Shown: positions 40,037 to 53,035 of the stretch, piece by piece
How the letters are laid out: the number at the start of each line of letters is the position of its first letter
How positions within the stretch are numbered: the stretch's first letter is position 1
Origin: Wuchereria bancrofti
Lineage: Eukaryota; Nematoda; Chromadorea; Rhabditida; Onchocercidae
Assembly (NCBI GenBank): GCA_005281725.1
Contig: SSBO01000001.1
Coordinates: forward strand, 12,195,475 to 12,259,474
Direction of reading: 5' to 3'
Length of the DNA stretch: 64,000 bases
Notes under the pieces: model-generated
What the model was told of the DNA's origin: nothing
The model's input: only the letters and a program-made list of their open reading frames with translations
Databases searched by the model: none
Position numbers and translations under genes: made by a program

Positions 40037-43000
40037 ATAAGTTCTTTGCAATATTTGTGCAGTGTTTTTTTTTTTTGCTCAATTGACGAATTCTTGCCAT
40101 AATCTGCTGTGGGAATTTCAAAAAAAAACAAAATAAATTTCAAACTTTTGATTGTTGAAATAAACGATTTAAAAATGATACTGAAATTAATCCTTTAATC
40201 TTAGTAATAGTAAAAAAGTTAAAAAAAAAATTTTATTCTTTTGTATTTTTTAAAATTATTTCCAAGAAAGATTAAACGATATTATCCGTTTGATTGTATA
40301 TTTATGTGCCTTAAATTCATTAATAAATATGCAATGCTTCCATATTATACTGCCATTTCTCCAATTATCCAGCAAATATCTTTTTGCAGCAAAAAAGAAA
40401 AAAGTTTTTTCTTTTTTTTTTTTTCAAATATCATTCAGATTTTTTGAGAGATATAGCGAAGTCCACTGATATTTGCAATCGAAGGAAAAAAAATGCTTGA
40501 ATTTAATTTGAATTTAAACCAAATTCGTGAGCTACTTTTCTCTTTAAATGAAATTTACTTTCTATATGGAAAAAAGTTTCATTATAAAATTAACACCTTG
40601 TCATTTCATATAACCTAACTTTTGAATTATAATTTAATTATTTTAAATTTAATATTACCAAAGAACTATTATTATTATTATTAAACAGGAATTACTTTTT
40701 TTTCCCTCTTTGTCTCTCATTTTTTCTTCCGTTAATTTCGTAGAGAAATTGAAAAGAAAAAATATGTAGAAAATGCTTTTTTTGTGCATGAATGAAAAAA
40801 AAAACGATTTCTAATCTGAAATAATTTCTTAATAGAAAAATAAAAATGAAAATTTTCAAAAATTTTCATTTGAATTAAAGAAATTTAAATTTCTGAAAGT
40901 AACATAATAATCTAAATGTTATATTTTATGAAATTATATAGAATTCTGAAATTGTATTTGGTGCTTTTTACAATGTAATATGTATGACATTAATGCATTT
41001 TGTATTGTTTATTGAAAATAATGTTTTCTATTATCATTATTATCATTTTCTTCATAACTTAAATGTAAATTACTTAAATATTTGTGTGAAATTAGTTAAA
41101 TTGATCTATGTAATTCAGACTAGTCTTTTTTTTTCTTTTCTCTTTTATCGTTGCTTTTTGTTCAATTCTTTTTTCTTTCTTTTTATATTGGATACACTAA
41201 AAAAGAAAAATAAGGATAAAATTGCTTTGATATAAATAAGATGTGACACAAGTATTTCAAATTATATCATTTAGGGCTATTTAATTGATTTAATGTTTAA
41301 ATATTGAATGTATGGTGAAATTTAGTGAGAGCTATGTTATATTTTTATAAAATATTTTAAGTTACTGTTTCAATTTAATTTCATTTTGCAAAAATTAGTT
41401 TTAAAAAATAGAAACTTTATGTACGTAAATTTTGAATTATAATTAATTATAGGCGATCATGAAATGACTTCTTCTGTAATACTAATTTTTAGAGAAAAAT
41501 CCATTTTAGCATAATATAAACTTTACTTAAGCTAAAAAATTTATTCATTTTATCATCGGATTATCCTTTAAGATAGTATATTTGCTGAAATTTATACTAA
41601 TTTAAATGATTAACTAAAATATTTACGAAAAGCAGAAAGTGCTCCTTTTATGTAACTAAGTCATTTTCACTCAAATTTTTTGGAATTTAACAATTTTTTT
41701 CAACCAATTTTGCATTTTTGTCATTAACTACAAATGTGTCTGTGCATTTCACTACAATAAGAAATGACAATAACATTAAACTTTATTACCATTCAATCAA
41801 CAAATCCATGCGGTTGTATGAGCTCAATTTGCACAATTCTAGTCTTATTTTAGACAATATTAAGCAAAAGTTAAGAGAAGTGAAAGAAGAAAAATCTACA
41901 CCACCTCAAAGCGAATATAAAGAATTTAAAGCTGACATGGTAATTAGTCAGTCAGCTTTGTACTCTTGAAAAATTCAATTAATATTAACCATAATAATGG
42001 CTACTTTAACAGCACAATTTTTCTTATATTGTTTGATATATTTCAAACTTTTGTTTAATCTATTGAAGGATGAATTTAGAGAGTTAGGATATCTTTTCTA
42101 AACAGTGAGAAATTTCAAAATTTGAAAAAATTCAAATATAATGAACAACACTGTTACTTCCACCATACTCAATCTTACATTTATAGTTTGATGGTCTAAA
42201 GTTACCATTTACGATAAATTTGCTTATCAACGGTCAAAATGAAACTGCTTCCGTTTCCAGCAAGTTTGCTTTTTTAATATTGAAAATATTGGTAAGCATT
42301 TAAACTTTGGAATATACCTTTCAAAAATATAAAAATATGATCCGTTATAGCATAGTTACAGCCAAGGAGACGACGCCAGTTAAGCAATAATTAAACAGAT
42401 CAAAGCATCAATCGATGTTTGAAAGAAAAACTTGATAAAAATTTGACTTTTCGAATTTTATTTATATTTTTTATTCATATTAATTGATCGGACTAAGATA
42501 AATTTCACGATTCTATTACTATAATTTCGTAACTTTTATTTGGTCTAACCTATTTAGTGGAAGTGATAAATTATGTAGCAAATTAAAGCATAATTTAATT
42601 TACACAATAACAGCTTAGGACAAAAATGAAACATTAAAAATCCTCGAAATATAGTTAGCCATCGAAGAAAGTAAAAAACGGAAATTTTATCTTGAAAACA
42701 TTATTTTCATGATATGAAAGATATGTGAGGAAATATTACAAGCGAAACCTCGAAGCATTTCTGAAAGCCCACACTCTTACAATTTACATTTGGATTTTGG
42801 TAATGTAAATTTAAATAGCTCTCAAGGAAAAACAAGTGCTAAAAAAAAAAAAAAAAAAGTTTACTAAAGATAGATGTAACTCAATTACGATATTTTGGAT
42901 AAATTTCATTATGCTTTTGCAATATAACACAACTATTTCACCTTCTTAACAAGTAAAGTACAGATAATACTGATTACATCTACTATAGCTTCGCTTGACA

Positions 43001-43552
43001 TATCAGATATAAGTACAGTTACTCGGTTGACAGATATACGTAATTCAGACTGATATATTAAAATAATTCATTTGTGGCGCTGAATGAAGAGTGATGAACT
43101 TTAAATATGAACTTTAAGTTACAATTTTGGAAACACATACTCTACATAATCAAAAAAAAGCAATCACCGCTTATCATCACTGCATAAATATCCATATACT
43201 ACTTCCTGCAATTATTAAAACGAATAAATGAGATTTAAATTTGAAGTCCATGATTCTACTAAAAAATTCGGAATAATTATAGAATAGAAAATGTTAAAAC
43301 TAAAAGATTCAGAATTATTGAGAATAATAATTATGGAAAAATCCAAAATAATGAGCATAATTATTGTCTTCATACTTATTTCCTTATTTTCCTCCATTTA
43401 GCAACTGATTTAATCACAATAAATATTTGAAGCTTCTGCTTACACAAAATCCTGAGAGAGTAAACAATTTTTAGAGACCATATTGCTATGATCAATTCTG
43501 TATTTTTATGACTCATTATAAACTAAAAAATGACACAGCAACTTTGAAAAAT
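40015..43552. other. Convergent intergenic region between integrin and DNAJC1 genes
   Basis: The two flanking genes point toward each other, so this should hold two 3' UTRs. An open stretch at 41718-41969 (83 codons) encodes a charged peptide including KQKLREVKEEKSTPPQSEY and ends beside a GTAATT donor-like word, but has no ATG start and no recognised family. Region 42100-42850 is somewhat less AT-rich; no gene recognised. Confidence 0.5.
40132..40137 (+). terminator. Candidate poly(A) signal of the integrin gene
   Basis: AATAAA about 118 bases after the stop codon; other AATAAA hexamers follow nearby, for example within GAAATAAACG near 40157. Confidence 0.4.
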
Positions 43553-46500
43553 CTACTTTTTATTTTTGTGATGTGATTTCCTTTGTCGAACCATTTCCGA
43601 TAAATATTTGAATCGTTCGATGCACTGCTGCTTAGTTTTACTCGACACACAATTAGCAATTTTGTCCCATCTAAAAACAGTGACCAAAAAATCCATTTCA
43701 AGTTGATCATTAATTAATACTTGGCAGAGATAAAAGAACAAAACGACAGGAAAAGAAATGACATTTACTTACATTTTAGAAAGCAAAAAAAAGCAATATA
43801 TTTGAAACCATGTAAAAAAAATAACATTACCATCGCAGTATGACTAGCATCAGTTCAAAATGAACAGATTTAAGAAATGTCCCAAAAGATTTACGCATGT
43901 TACTAGTATGATAAGCATTGCAGTAAATTAATCTGCAATCCGATAATTCTGATAAAATGATGATGGTAATGTTAGAGAGATCAAATATTTGATAGAACTA
44001 ATTGGATGTATGCTGACAAAAACGTTTCTTTAATTTTCTTCTCTATCTATAATTATCTATAAATACCTATAATATACATACTATAAACATAAATATAAAT
44101 AAATAATTATCTATAAATACTGTTAATTTTTAATAGGTGGTGTTAAACCAAAAAAAAAAAATCTTACCGGCCAACAGTGCCTTTCGGAAATTCTTGAAGT
44201 GCTGTTTCAAACAACCTTTGATCATAATCTGACCATATCACTGAGATATTCTCTTCTTCACTGTCGCTATTTTCCCTTGAAGTATCCCAATTACTTGATG
44301 TCTCCTCAAAAATTTGGTTTGATTGATTCTGCGACGTTATTTCTGTAACATTCTGCACGATAGCACTTGATTGCGAATTACGTAATAAATTCGCATACTC
44401 GTCCTACAAAAAGTAACATTAAAACTTGTAGTACAAGACATCAAAATAAATACAAATGATTGAAGTGAAAAACAAATGAACTACAGCAAGAATTTTAAAA
44501 ACAAATAGTTGAGGTGTTTGAACAGTTTCTGAACTAACTTTTTAGTATCAAAACCTATTCCTATCGCAAAAAACAAAAGGACATTAAAAATAGTTACAAA
44601 AATTTCAGACTTCGAAATATTTAAACATTAAGTCTGATGACGAACCCTCTTCATCTGTTTTAATTTACCAACCATAAAAGTTATACTTTGCGGTGATCGA
44701 TCCAGTACTTTTGCCAATAATTCCCATCTGAAAAGTAGTTCAGTATAAATATCAAAAGACTGTACATCTTCCTAATTTCATTGAATCAATCAAAAGTAAA
44801 TCTAGCATAACCTGTTAGGTGTGCCAGCAGGATATTTCTCGGTGCTCAGCCTAACAAGCAGTGCCAATTCTTCACTAGTCCATGAGTTATTGTGTGAAAC
44901 ATCTGAAAATCAGTGTGAGAGAAATCTCCAACAGAATTTTTATCAATAAAAATGGTTTCAATTCATATATTAGCTTTTAGTTATATATTGGCTTTTAAGA
45001 CGTAGCATAGCAACTACTTTGGGTGTATAAAAAAACTTTTTAATATCTTACTACATATTACCACGTCAATATTGAAATGATTAACTAGCTATAAATATGT
45101 TAAAATATTTAATGGGGATTTGAAATGAAAAATGTGATTCCATGTCATAGTTCTAATCTTCTTTAGAGACTTTTAAAAACCAAGCTCATATGCTAAAATC
45201 AATTCGAAAATTACCATCACTTTGTGAATCAGATTTCTTATCAGAATCTTCACTAAAAACACAGGAAAGGACTGGTTTTATATCTGAAGCTACAGCATAT
45301 TCATAAACAGGCTGTCGCTTTGCGATATAACGACGTGAAGAGACCTCGTCACCTTTATCCTTCTTTACCGTCTGAAAAAGCTAACATAGCTAATCGAATC
45401 CAAAATTACTGGACAGGAAAATCAATTTTCCCTAATTTTTATTGTCTGTTAGTTTATAATGATAAAATTTTTTTTAAAAAAAAGAAAAAAGCTTTTGCTC
45501 CAAAGAAGACGCTTAGCTTACAGTGAGAATTAAATCAGGAAAAAAGAAATGTGCTTATCTCAGATTTTTCAACTTCAGATTGACACACTGTAATGTGAGC
45601 ACGAACAAAATCTGGTAGTGAAATAGCAACATTATAAAGAAGTGACACGATCAATGCAGGTAAAGAATTTCGCCAGGATGGACAAACATCAGATAACATT
45701 TTAGCTATTTCTGCTTCATATAAAGTCTCAGCATCACTTCCAATTTTTTTCAGTTGTCGAATTTCCTTTTTACGTAATTTGTTACGAGTTGAAGACTGCA
45801 AAATAGCATATCAGTGATCGATAAAGCATATTAATTCACTATATTTTTGGAGACAAATAAATGACTACATAGCAAATAATGAGTAGTCCTGATTGGAAGA
45901 ATGTCAAAAACTTCTAACTGAAACTTTCTCTATGAAAAATTGGATTTGCCAAATCATTGTGCAACAAAGCATCGAACAAGAAATGATTGATTTTCTACTT
46001 CTACTAACTTTTTTTCGCATCCACAAACAATCCACATTAGTATTCTCAGTAGTGTTTAACAACTGTGAATGTAAAATAAAAAATTATCCATTTAAAAAAT
46101 CGATGTTTCAATTTTAATTTGGAATTTAGAACGAACCAATGTCAAATACTTATCTATATAAGCACCCCATAGCATAAAATAATGACCAATCGAAGAAATT
46201 ATTACAAGTATGACCACTCCTTCAAACCAGGATAATTTTCGTGCACGCCTGAAAAAACCAGAATTATTATCCAATTTAGGATGAATGATTAGTGACCATT
46301 TAATTATTTAGTTATTACTACAATCCTTAGAACTTGACTAAAGAAGAGTTCCAAAAAATTGAGGCTAAAAAAACTTCGGGAAAAGTTGTGCAAAAAAAAA
46401 GAGATGCACTGCTGTTTTACATTAATTCAAGATTAAATTCAACACCACACTGCGTCTCCGAAATAGCTTTTTGACAAATATAGAAAAAAAATCTGATAGT

Positions 46501-47488
46501 GTAAAAAAAAACCAACCGATAATAAAAGATAGGCTGTCTCCAGTCGGGAAGACCATTTTCTAAAATACGGTCGTATTCCTCTCTTAAATCATGCGATTTC
46601 AAAACTTCATAAATGGCAGCAATCTAGAAGGAGGACATTTGTCATCCATACAGAATATAATATTTTCAATTATATAAATGAAAGAATGAAGGAATGAAAA
46701 GAAAAATATAAGATAAAATAAAAATGAAACCTTTCTGAATTGCTCTTCTGCTTTTTCATCTGAATTACGATCCGGATGCCACTCCATGCTCAATCGACGA
46801 TATGCTTTTTTGACACTTGAAATGTCGGCATCCTAAAAAATTACCGTCTAAAAGAGGATGCAACAAAGAACATAAAGCAAGCAAATACTTCAACAGCCTA
46901 ACAATGGTTAATAAAGATAAAATAGAAAATTAAAATTTTCAATTCTGCTAGTTATGTATGCTTAAAACATTTCTCCATAAACGAAGATAAAATGTGTCAG
47001 CTAATAATATATTGAATTAGTCGTTATAATATTCCAGCTTCACTCAACTTCATCATCCGTCTACTGATCACAAGTTCCACTTCTAATTAAATTTTAATTT
47101 TATTAGTTGATCATCCTCGATCACCACTAATAAGATAAAAATAAGTATTCCGTTATTCCACCATTATATGTTGTACAATCAAGTTATTTAAAAATCTCAA
47201 AGCTTTAAATCTTAAAATCCTAAAAGATAAGTTTTTAAGTAATTTTTAGGGGAAAAAAATCAATTTTTAGTAATTTTTTTAAGAGGAAAAAGTTAAGAGA
47301 TAAATGATGAGTTAAATATATCAGTTGCACCAAAAATATATAAAAAGTTTTACCTTTGAAATTCCATAAAGATCGTAAAAATTTTCGCCCACTTCTTCTA
47401 CTAAATCGTAGATGAAAAGTTCTTCTGTTGTCCATGTGAATACCACGGTGAATTTCAGTAAGAATAGTAGTGGTAGTGTAAGCCACAT
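43553..47488 (-). CDS. DNAJC1: DnaJ homologue subfamily C member 1 (ER J-protein with two SANT domains), 10 exons
   Basis: DNAJC1/MTJ1 is an ER-membrane J-protein: a lumenal J domain stimulates BiP-type Hsp70, and a cytosolic part with SANT domains contacts ribosomes or nuclear factors. Exons: 47488-47354, 46832-46731, 46623-46517, 46248-46137, 45795-45559, 45371-45215, 44902-44812, 44727-44673, 44403-44168, 43670-43553; 1350 nt, 449 residues. Residues 1-18 are a hydrophobic signal; the J domain covers about 36-100 with HPD at 64-66 and the family signature [14 protein letters not shown] after it. A membrane helix lies at about 123-146. SANT1 (WTSEELALL...RWELLAKVL) is at about 290-332 and SANT2 ([14 protein letters not shown]...RWDKIANCV) at about 387-440; the C-terminus is basic. 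Domain order and motifs match human DNAJC1, with a shorter linker. The exon 5 donor is anomalous: GAG followed by ATAAGC; a weak GT donor at 45574 would also keep frame. Confidence 0.92.
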
Positions 47489-47699
47489 AATATACCTTTT
47501 AACAAATTTTAATCAATAAATATCACTAAATGATTTCTAATGAATAATTGATGGATAGAAATGATATCAAATAATACTGAAACAATCTATTTATATTGCA
47601 CACTATTCATTCACCCAGGAATATTAACAATTGTTAAAATATTCGTGCCACATTTATTTATTGCATAACATATTGTTATTGTGATAAATGATGAGAAGA

Positions 47700-47835
47700 G
47701 ATTTAGGAGAGAGAGAGAGAGGGAGAGAGAGAGGAAGAGGAAGGGAGAGAGATGAAAATGAACGACATGTATGAGATAGGAAAAAAGAGCAGTAGAGATA
47801 AGAGAAGAAGAGGGGAACAAGAGAGAGAAGTAAAA
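47700..47835. repeat. GA-rich purine tract upstream of the DNAJC1 gene
   Basis: GAGAGAGAGAGAGGGAGAGA-type sequence, impure, 210-350 bp upstream of the DNAJC1 start. GAGA tracts can be promoter elements in animals, but simple-sequence expansion is enough to explain it. Confidence 0.8.
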
Positions 47836-48361
47836 AAATAAAATTATCATAAAATTAAAGAGTAAATTCAACTTACTGATTTCAATTTTAACTTTTTCAC
47901 CAATAATTATCAGTAATTTGACCACTGTCTATCGTTCATTCTTGTCGTAGATGAGAAATAGTAGAGATTGGGAAGACTAAAATAGTTAAAATAGGCGAAA
48001 ATAGCATAGTTATTTGAGAGAGAGTAGCGATTGATGAGATTGATAAAAGAGCACATGATATTTGATGAGATAAGTGAAACTTTATCGAATAACACGAGAT
48101 GAGATTATTTGAAGAAAAGTAAAAAAAGAAAAATAATTTTTTAAAAGAGAGGAGAGAGATTGATAAGATTTTTACGACATGATATGCAAAGAGGAGAGGG
48201 AAGAGGACAGTTAGACAAGATAGTGAATAGGAATAAAAAAGAAAACTGTTAGAGAAGAGACATTATGAAACAGTTAGAGAGAATGGTGAACAAGAGTAGC
48301 TTAGCATTTTCTTCAATGCGAGATGTGTTTCATTGTCCCAACCCTGTTGTGAACGTGATTA

Positions 48362-48388
48362 TGACGTGGAGTCACGTGAGGCACGTCA
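48362..48388. promoter_or_regulatory. Cluster of UPRE-like TGACGTG motifs
   Basis: Within 27 bp lie TGACGTGG (48362-48369), the palindrome TCACGTGA (48372-48379) and CACGTCA (48382-48388, inverse of TGACGTG); a CCAAT follows at 48393. TGACGTGG is the binding word of XBP1/ATF6, the unfolded-protein-response factors, and TCACGTGA is an E-box. The next gene on the minus strand is the ER J-protein DNAJC1, whose ATG is 870 bp away. Confidence 0.5.
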
Positions 48389-48943
48389 GGGACCAATATT
48401 ATTCGCTGTTATATCTAATATCATTTTATTTCACCATCGGTATGATAGATATTACTGATAATATTCATAGGAAGTAACATTGCAATTATCAAAGGTGCTG
48501 TTTGTACTTTCAGTGATAACATATCTAATCACTTTATTAGTTTTTCTTAGCTATCAGTAACTTATAATCTTACAATTTGAAAAAGAAATTATGAAAAAAA
48601 GAACACAAACTATGAATAGATCTAATCAGATTTTTCTTTTCTGATGACCGATGATAATAGTGATATCACGGTGAAATAATAAGTAATAATTACAATTACT
48701 TAATCCTTATGATTTAATAAATCAACAAACATTAAAGTTAGCAATAAATAATTTATCGGTATTGTTCCGAATTATTGATAATATTCCGCTTTTTTTTTTT
48801 GTTTAAAAAACGGATGTATTAAATCTATCAAATCTTCCGATTTCCACTTTCAATTCATTTATTTTTGAGATTAAATATTAAGAGGTAAATGTATTGATGA
48901 GATTAATTCTTTTGGGTTGCATAAGAATAACCCGAAATTTATG

Positions 48944-48978
48944 TATGTGTGTGTGTGTGTATGTGTGTGTGTGTGTGT
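48944..48978. repeat. (GT)n microsatellite
   Basis: Alternating TG/GT units with one or two TATG interruptions. Confidence 0.9.
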
Positions 48979-50763
48979 CAAATTCTTGAAAGTATTAAAT
49001 GAAGATTTCGACAGTGTTTTAAAAATTTGATAAATCGAACAATAAATCTATCCCTAAATTCATTATTATATTTGAAATAATTTGTGTTTTTATTGAGTAA
49101 TAAATAATGAGTAATATAAATAATACGATCATTCACTCTTTTCAAAATTTATTCCAGTCATAAAATTACATTCTAAGATTTGATTGCATTATTTCCTATT
49201 TAACTTATTGTTTAAAATAAGCAATGAATGCTAAATTATTGAGCAAATTTCAAATTAGGTAATAAATGATAAATTTAGTTAATATTCATTATGGAAAAGA
49301 AAAAAAGTGAACAATTTTATATATTTAATTGAATTGACCATAAATAAATTATAATTTTTCACTGGCACTGATCATAATGATATAATTAATAACATAATTC
49401 ATATTCAACCGATATCCATTCATTCTAACAGTCAATATTTGATATTATTTGCTTGAATTAAACAGTTCAACTTGATAACCAATTTGAATTAGACAAAGAA
49501 TTTAATTTAAAATCATCTTTGAAATTTTCTACATTCCTAGGATTTCATTTTTGACATCAAACACCAATCATAGTGGAAGAAATCATCTAATTCAAAATCA
49601 GATAAGAAATTGCAAATTTAAATTTCTCAAAAAACCAAATCAATCATTATTTAAGCTTTCAAAGATAATCAGATTACTATTTAGTAAATATAATTCAGTA
49701 TCAATACACAAAGTAAACTTAAAAGATGGTATCATTCTTATCATCCTATAATTAACAACATTCTTTCGTTGTTACTAAAATTTGTAGCTATCGTTTTAGT
49801 AAATTAACAAAATTAATTTTGAAATACTTATTACAGTATGAATACATTGTGTATTTGAAATGATATTAGATGAGGAACGATGTATACCTCTTAAATAATT
49901 CTTTTTTTCTGCTATCATTAATTAATTTTAAATCTGAAAAGTAAACAAACGTATTGGATTTTTTTTCTTGACAATCTTATTTTCACTCACTTTTTCTGTT
50001 AATTGATCAATTAAAAAATGATTCAATTACAGTAGAAGTATATTTTGATAAGAATCAAATCAATTTAACAATTATTCATCGTCAATAATAAATGATTCTA
50101 ATTTATTTCAATTCTTTGTTTAAGAATTTCAAGTATTATATTCAGATTCTGAATCATATTTTGGTATTATGTTCACAGAATAACAAATTGTATTTATTAA
50201 ATGTACTCATTAATTTCCTATAATTGCTTAATTCTAAATAAGTGTTATGAAATTAGAACAAGAAGTAAACTTTTATTTGTCAAATATTATTTATTTGATT
50301 AAGTACAATCTTTATTAATTGTATGTAAATTTTACATTTCGTATAATTTGTAAAGGATTTAGTCGGAAATTTTGAAAAATTCATTTTTTTTTTGCTATTG
50401 AATCATTTTTCATCATTTCTAACAAATAACTTATGAGATCACTCAATAACTAATCAGTAATCATACTTCAATGATTAAAACTTCAATGAAATTGATACCA
50501 TTTAAAGAAATACTTTGAAATGTTCGAAAAATTTTTGAGTGACATTTTAAATGTTTAAAATATTCAATTAATCGTTAAATGTAAAATCTTTTGTTAGAAA
50601 ATGCTAGAAGTGATATTGTAACTGAGCAAGCGCAATCATTACAAAAATAATAATGCATAAGACAATTTTAGTTTTTCAAAAACTTTTTTTTATATTTGAA
50701 TTTAATTTAAGTATTAATTATAATAAAAATAATAGGATAAATTAAATGCAAATATTTTCATTT

Positions 50764-53015
50764 CTAATTATTAACAACTGGTGGTGGCTCCTGGAAATGT
50801 ACTAATGCGACAATTTTTTCCGACTGTGCTATTATTTCATTAATTGTTAAAAAGCCATCGTGATTAGAATCGATATGACCGAATGCTTCGATTATTTCAG
50901 TTTTATTCTTCTGAAAAAATTTTTCAGCTATCATTAATTGCAAAAAAAAAAGAGAAACTAAGAATATTTGACAGTTATCATAGGTAAATAATTGGATGCT
51001 TTAAGTTCACTTTTTTTAAAAAGTTTCCTTCCTAAATTTAATTGTGAAATGAGTTACAATGAGAAATATCTTATATATATTTGCTCAATTCTAAAATTAT
51101 TTATTAAATGTATCAAAAATGGAGCTTTGTTAAATATGTAAAACTAAAATTGCAATACTCATTCTTATATTATTATGAAATTAAAAAAATTGATTATTTA
51201 AATTATATCATTATTCTATAAATTTCAATTAATGATAGCTTTTGAAGTATTAATTAGTGTTATTGTTAATTAATAGGGATCGGATAATTAATTCATTCTA
51301 TTGCTTACTTTGGTATTTGCTCGAGCAAAATTATATACTTCTTGAACAGATAATTTATGATCTAAATTTTGATCAATAAGTGTCATCAATTGATAAGCTA
51401 AATTCTGATTTCTTCCTGCCTGAAATATTCAAATTAAATGAAGATTTTAAAAATCGATCTTTAGAGTGTAAACTTAATGATAACAATAATAATAATAATT
51501 AAACAACAAAATAATAACATAGTAATAATAATAATAATAAATAATAACAACATAATAGTAATAATATGCATATTTAAACTGAATTAATTAAAAACTATTT
51601 GAATCAGAGCAAAATAAAAAGAGAATTTATGCTTTGTTTTGCACTGTTATCAAAATAATATTTATTTACCTGTATATTAGGGTTTTGCTGATTGCCATTC
51701 ATAGCAGATGTAAATTCATCGATGGTAATTTTACTATCACCGTTAAAATCAACTAACTAAAAGAAAAACAGTAAAAAAAAGAAATTGTCCACATTTATGT
51801 TTATTTTTTACTAATAGTAATTAATCAAAATTGTAAATTTTACCGTTAAATTGTTTAATTTTATATTTCCTGAAATTATTTAAACTAAGCATACCTGGAA
51901 AATTTCATGTATAATTTTTTCATTAATTCCATTATCTCTCGATTGCATAGCTTCAGCTGGCGTTATCACACCATCACCATTTTTATCAATTCGCTATGAT
52001 GAAAACAAATTTATTGATTTAATTAAATTAATAAAAAAAGAATATTCAAATAAGCTAGCTAAAGATTTTATAAATAAATCAATAAAAAATAACAGTAAAA
52101 TTTGTTAAATAAACAAAAAGAAGAAAAGAAAAGACATCGAAAAACCTTTAAATAAAAAAAATAATAATAAATAAACTTTTGAAACTTATTTAATAACTTA
52201 TTCGTTGACAAAAGTAAATCATTCAAATCTTTTTTTTTTTTTAAATTTAAATAATTTTGTTTTTACCTTAAAAATTTGTTCATTATAATTGATCGATTTC
52301 CGAGTTAATAACAATGTTACAAATTCTGCTATATTTAACATTTCATCATTATTTCGATCTTTTGATTTAATCATTTCTTTTAATTCCTTATCATTCTTAA
52401 TTATATGATTCATTTTATGCCAACTTTTCATTTCATCGAATGTTATGCGTCTATCACCGTCCTTATCAATTTCATCAAAACGTACAACTGCAAATCAATG
52501 AATCATATTTAGAATGATAAAATTTAAAAAGGAAAAATTTTTTTTTCAAATAAGTTAATTTTAAACATTATATTATTTTATTTTTAATCATTTAATTCTA
52601 AATAATTCATCTTATTTCAATTAGTTCATAAATAAATTAAACAATACATTAAACAGACGGCATAAATTCACAAACAAATAAAGTTAAAAATTTTATATGG
52701 TTTAAATTTTGTAAAACACAAAAAGAAACATTAAAAAAATTTTTTTCCTGATTAATCCTAAATGTAATTCTGATATTTAATATTGAATGAGTTATATTAT
52801 CAAAATATCATTCTGATAAAACCAAATAGTATGATATTATGATAAATTTTTACGGTATATCATTCGGATCAAAAATTTAATTACACATTTCTATTTCCAG
52901 TTATTAATTTCTTTTTTCACTTATTTGGATTTGAAAAGAAAAGAAAAATACCAGTGTTTACATTTTGCGCCACAACATTTTGTAAAATATAAAATATGAT
53001 AAAACAGAAAAACAT
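50764..53015 (-). CDS. Six-EF-hand calcium-binding protein, form with signal peptide
   Basis: Exons: 53015-52952, 52487-52267, 51993-51895, 51756-51670, 51419-51309, 50910-50764; 729 nt, 242 residues, phases consistent. The first exon encodes a signal peptide (MFFCFIIFYILQNVVAQ). Six EF-hand-like loops follow: DEIDKDGDRRITFDE, SKDRNNDEMLNIAEF, DKNGDGVITPAE, DFNGDSKITIDEF, DQNLDHKLSVQE and DSNHDGFLTINE. The fifth has Leu where Gly or a ligand is expected, and several lack the central Gly, so perhaps three bind calcium well. Signal peptide plus six EF-hands recalls the CREC group (calumenin, reticulocalbin), but this protein is shorter and ends in PPPVVNN with no HDEL-type retention signal, so secretion is more likely than ER residence. 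A second, distal start is described separately. Confidence 0.85.
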
Positions 53016-53035
53016 TTGGAAAGTTGCACAATCTG
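53016..53035 (-). promoter_or_regulatory. Likely trans-splice acceptor of the short EF-hand transcript
   Basis: On the minus strand ACATTTCAG ends at 53033, giving a leader of about 17 bases before ATG at 53015. This supports an independent internal promoter for the signal-peptide form. Confidence 0.5.

Larger units (their letters stand above)
47489..50763. other. Intergenic upstream of the DNAJC1 gene
   Basis: No gene recognised. It should carry the DNAJC1 promoter. Features are a GA-rich strip (about 47700-48250), a cluster of ACGT-core motifs at 48362-48388, and a (GT)n tract near 48944-48978. The half from 49000 to 50763 is plain AT-rich DNA and should include the EF-hand gene 3' UTR. 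Confidence 0.5.

Noticed and set aside
48265..48477. Plus-strand open frame upstream of the DNAJC1 gene
   Set aside because: No family, no splice partner; it overlaps the ACGT-motif cluster, which better explains its composition.
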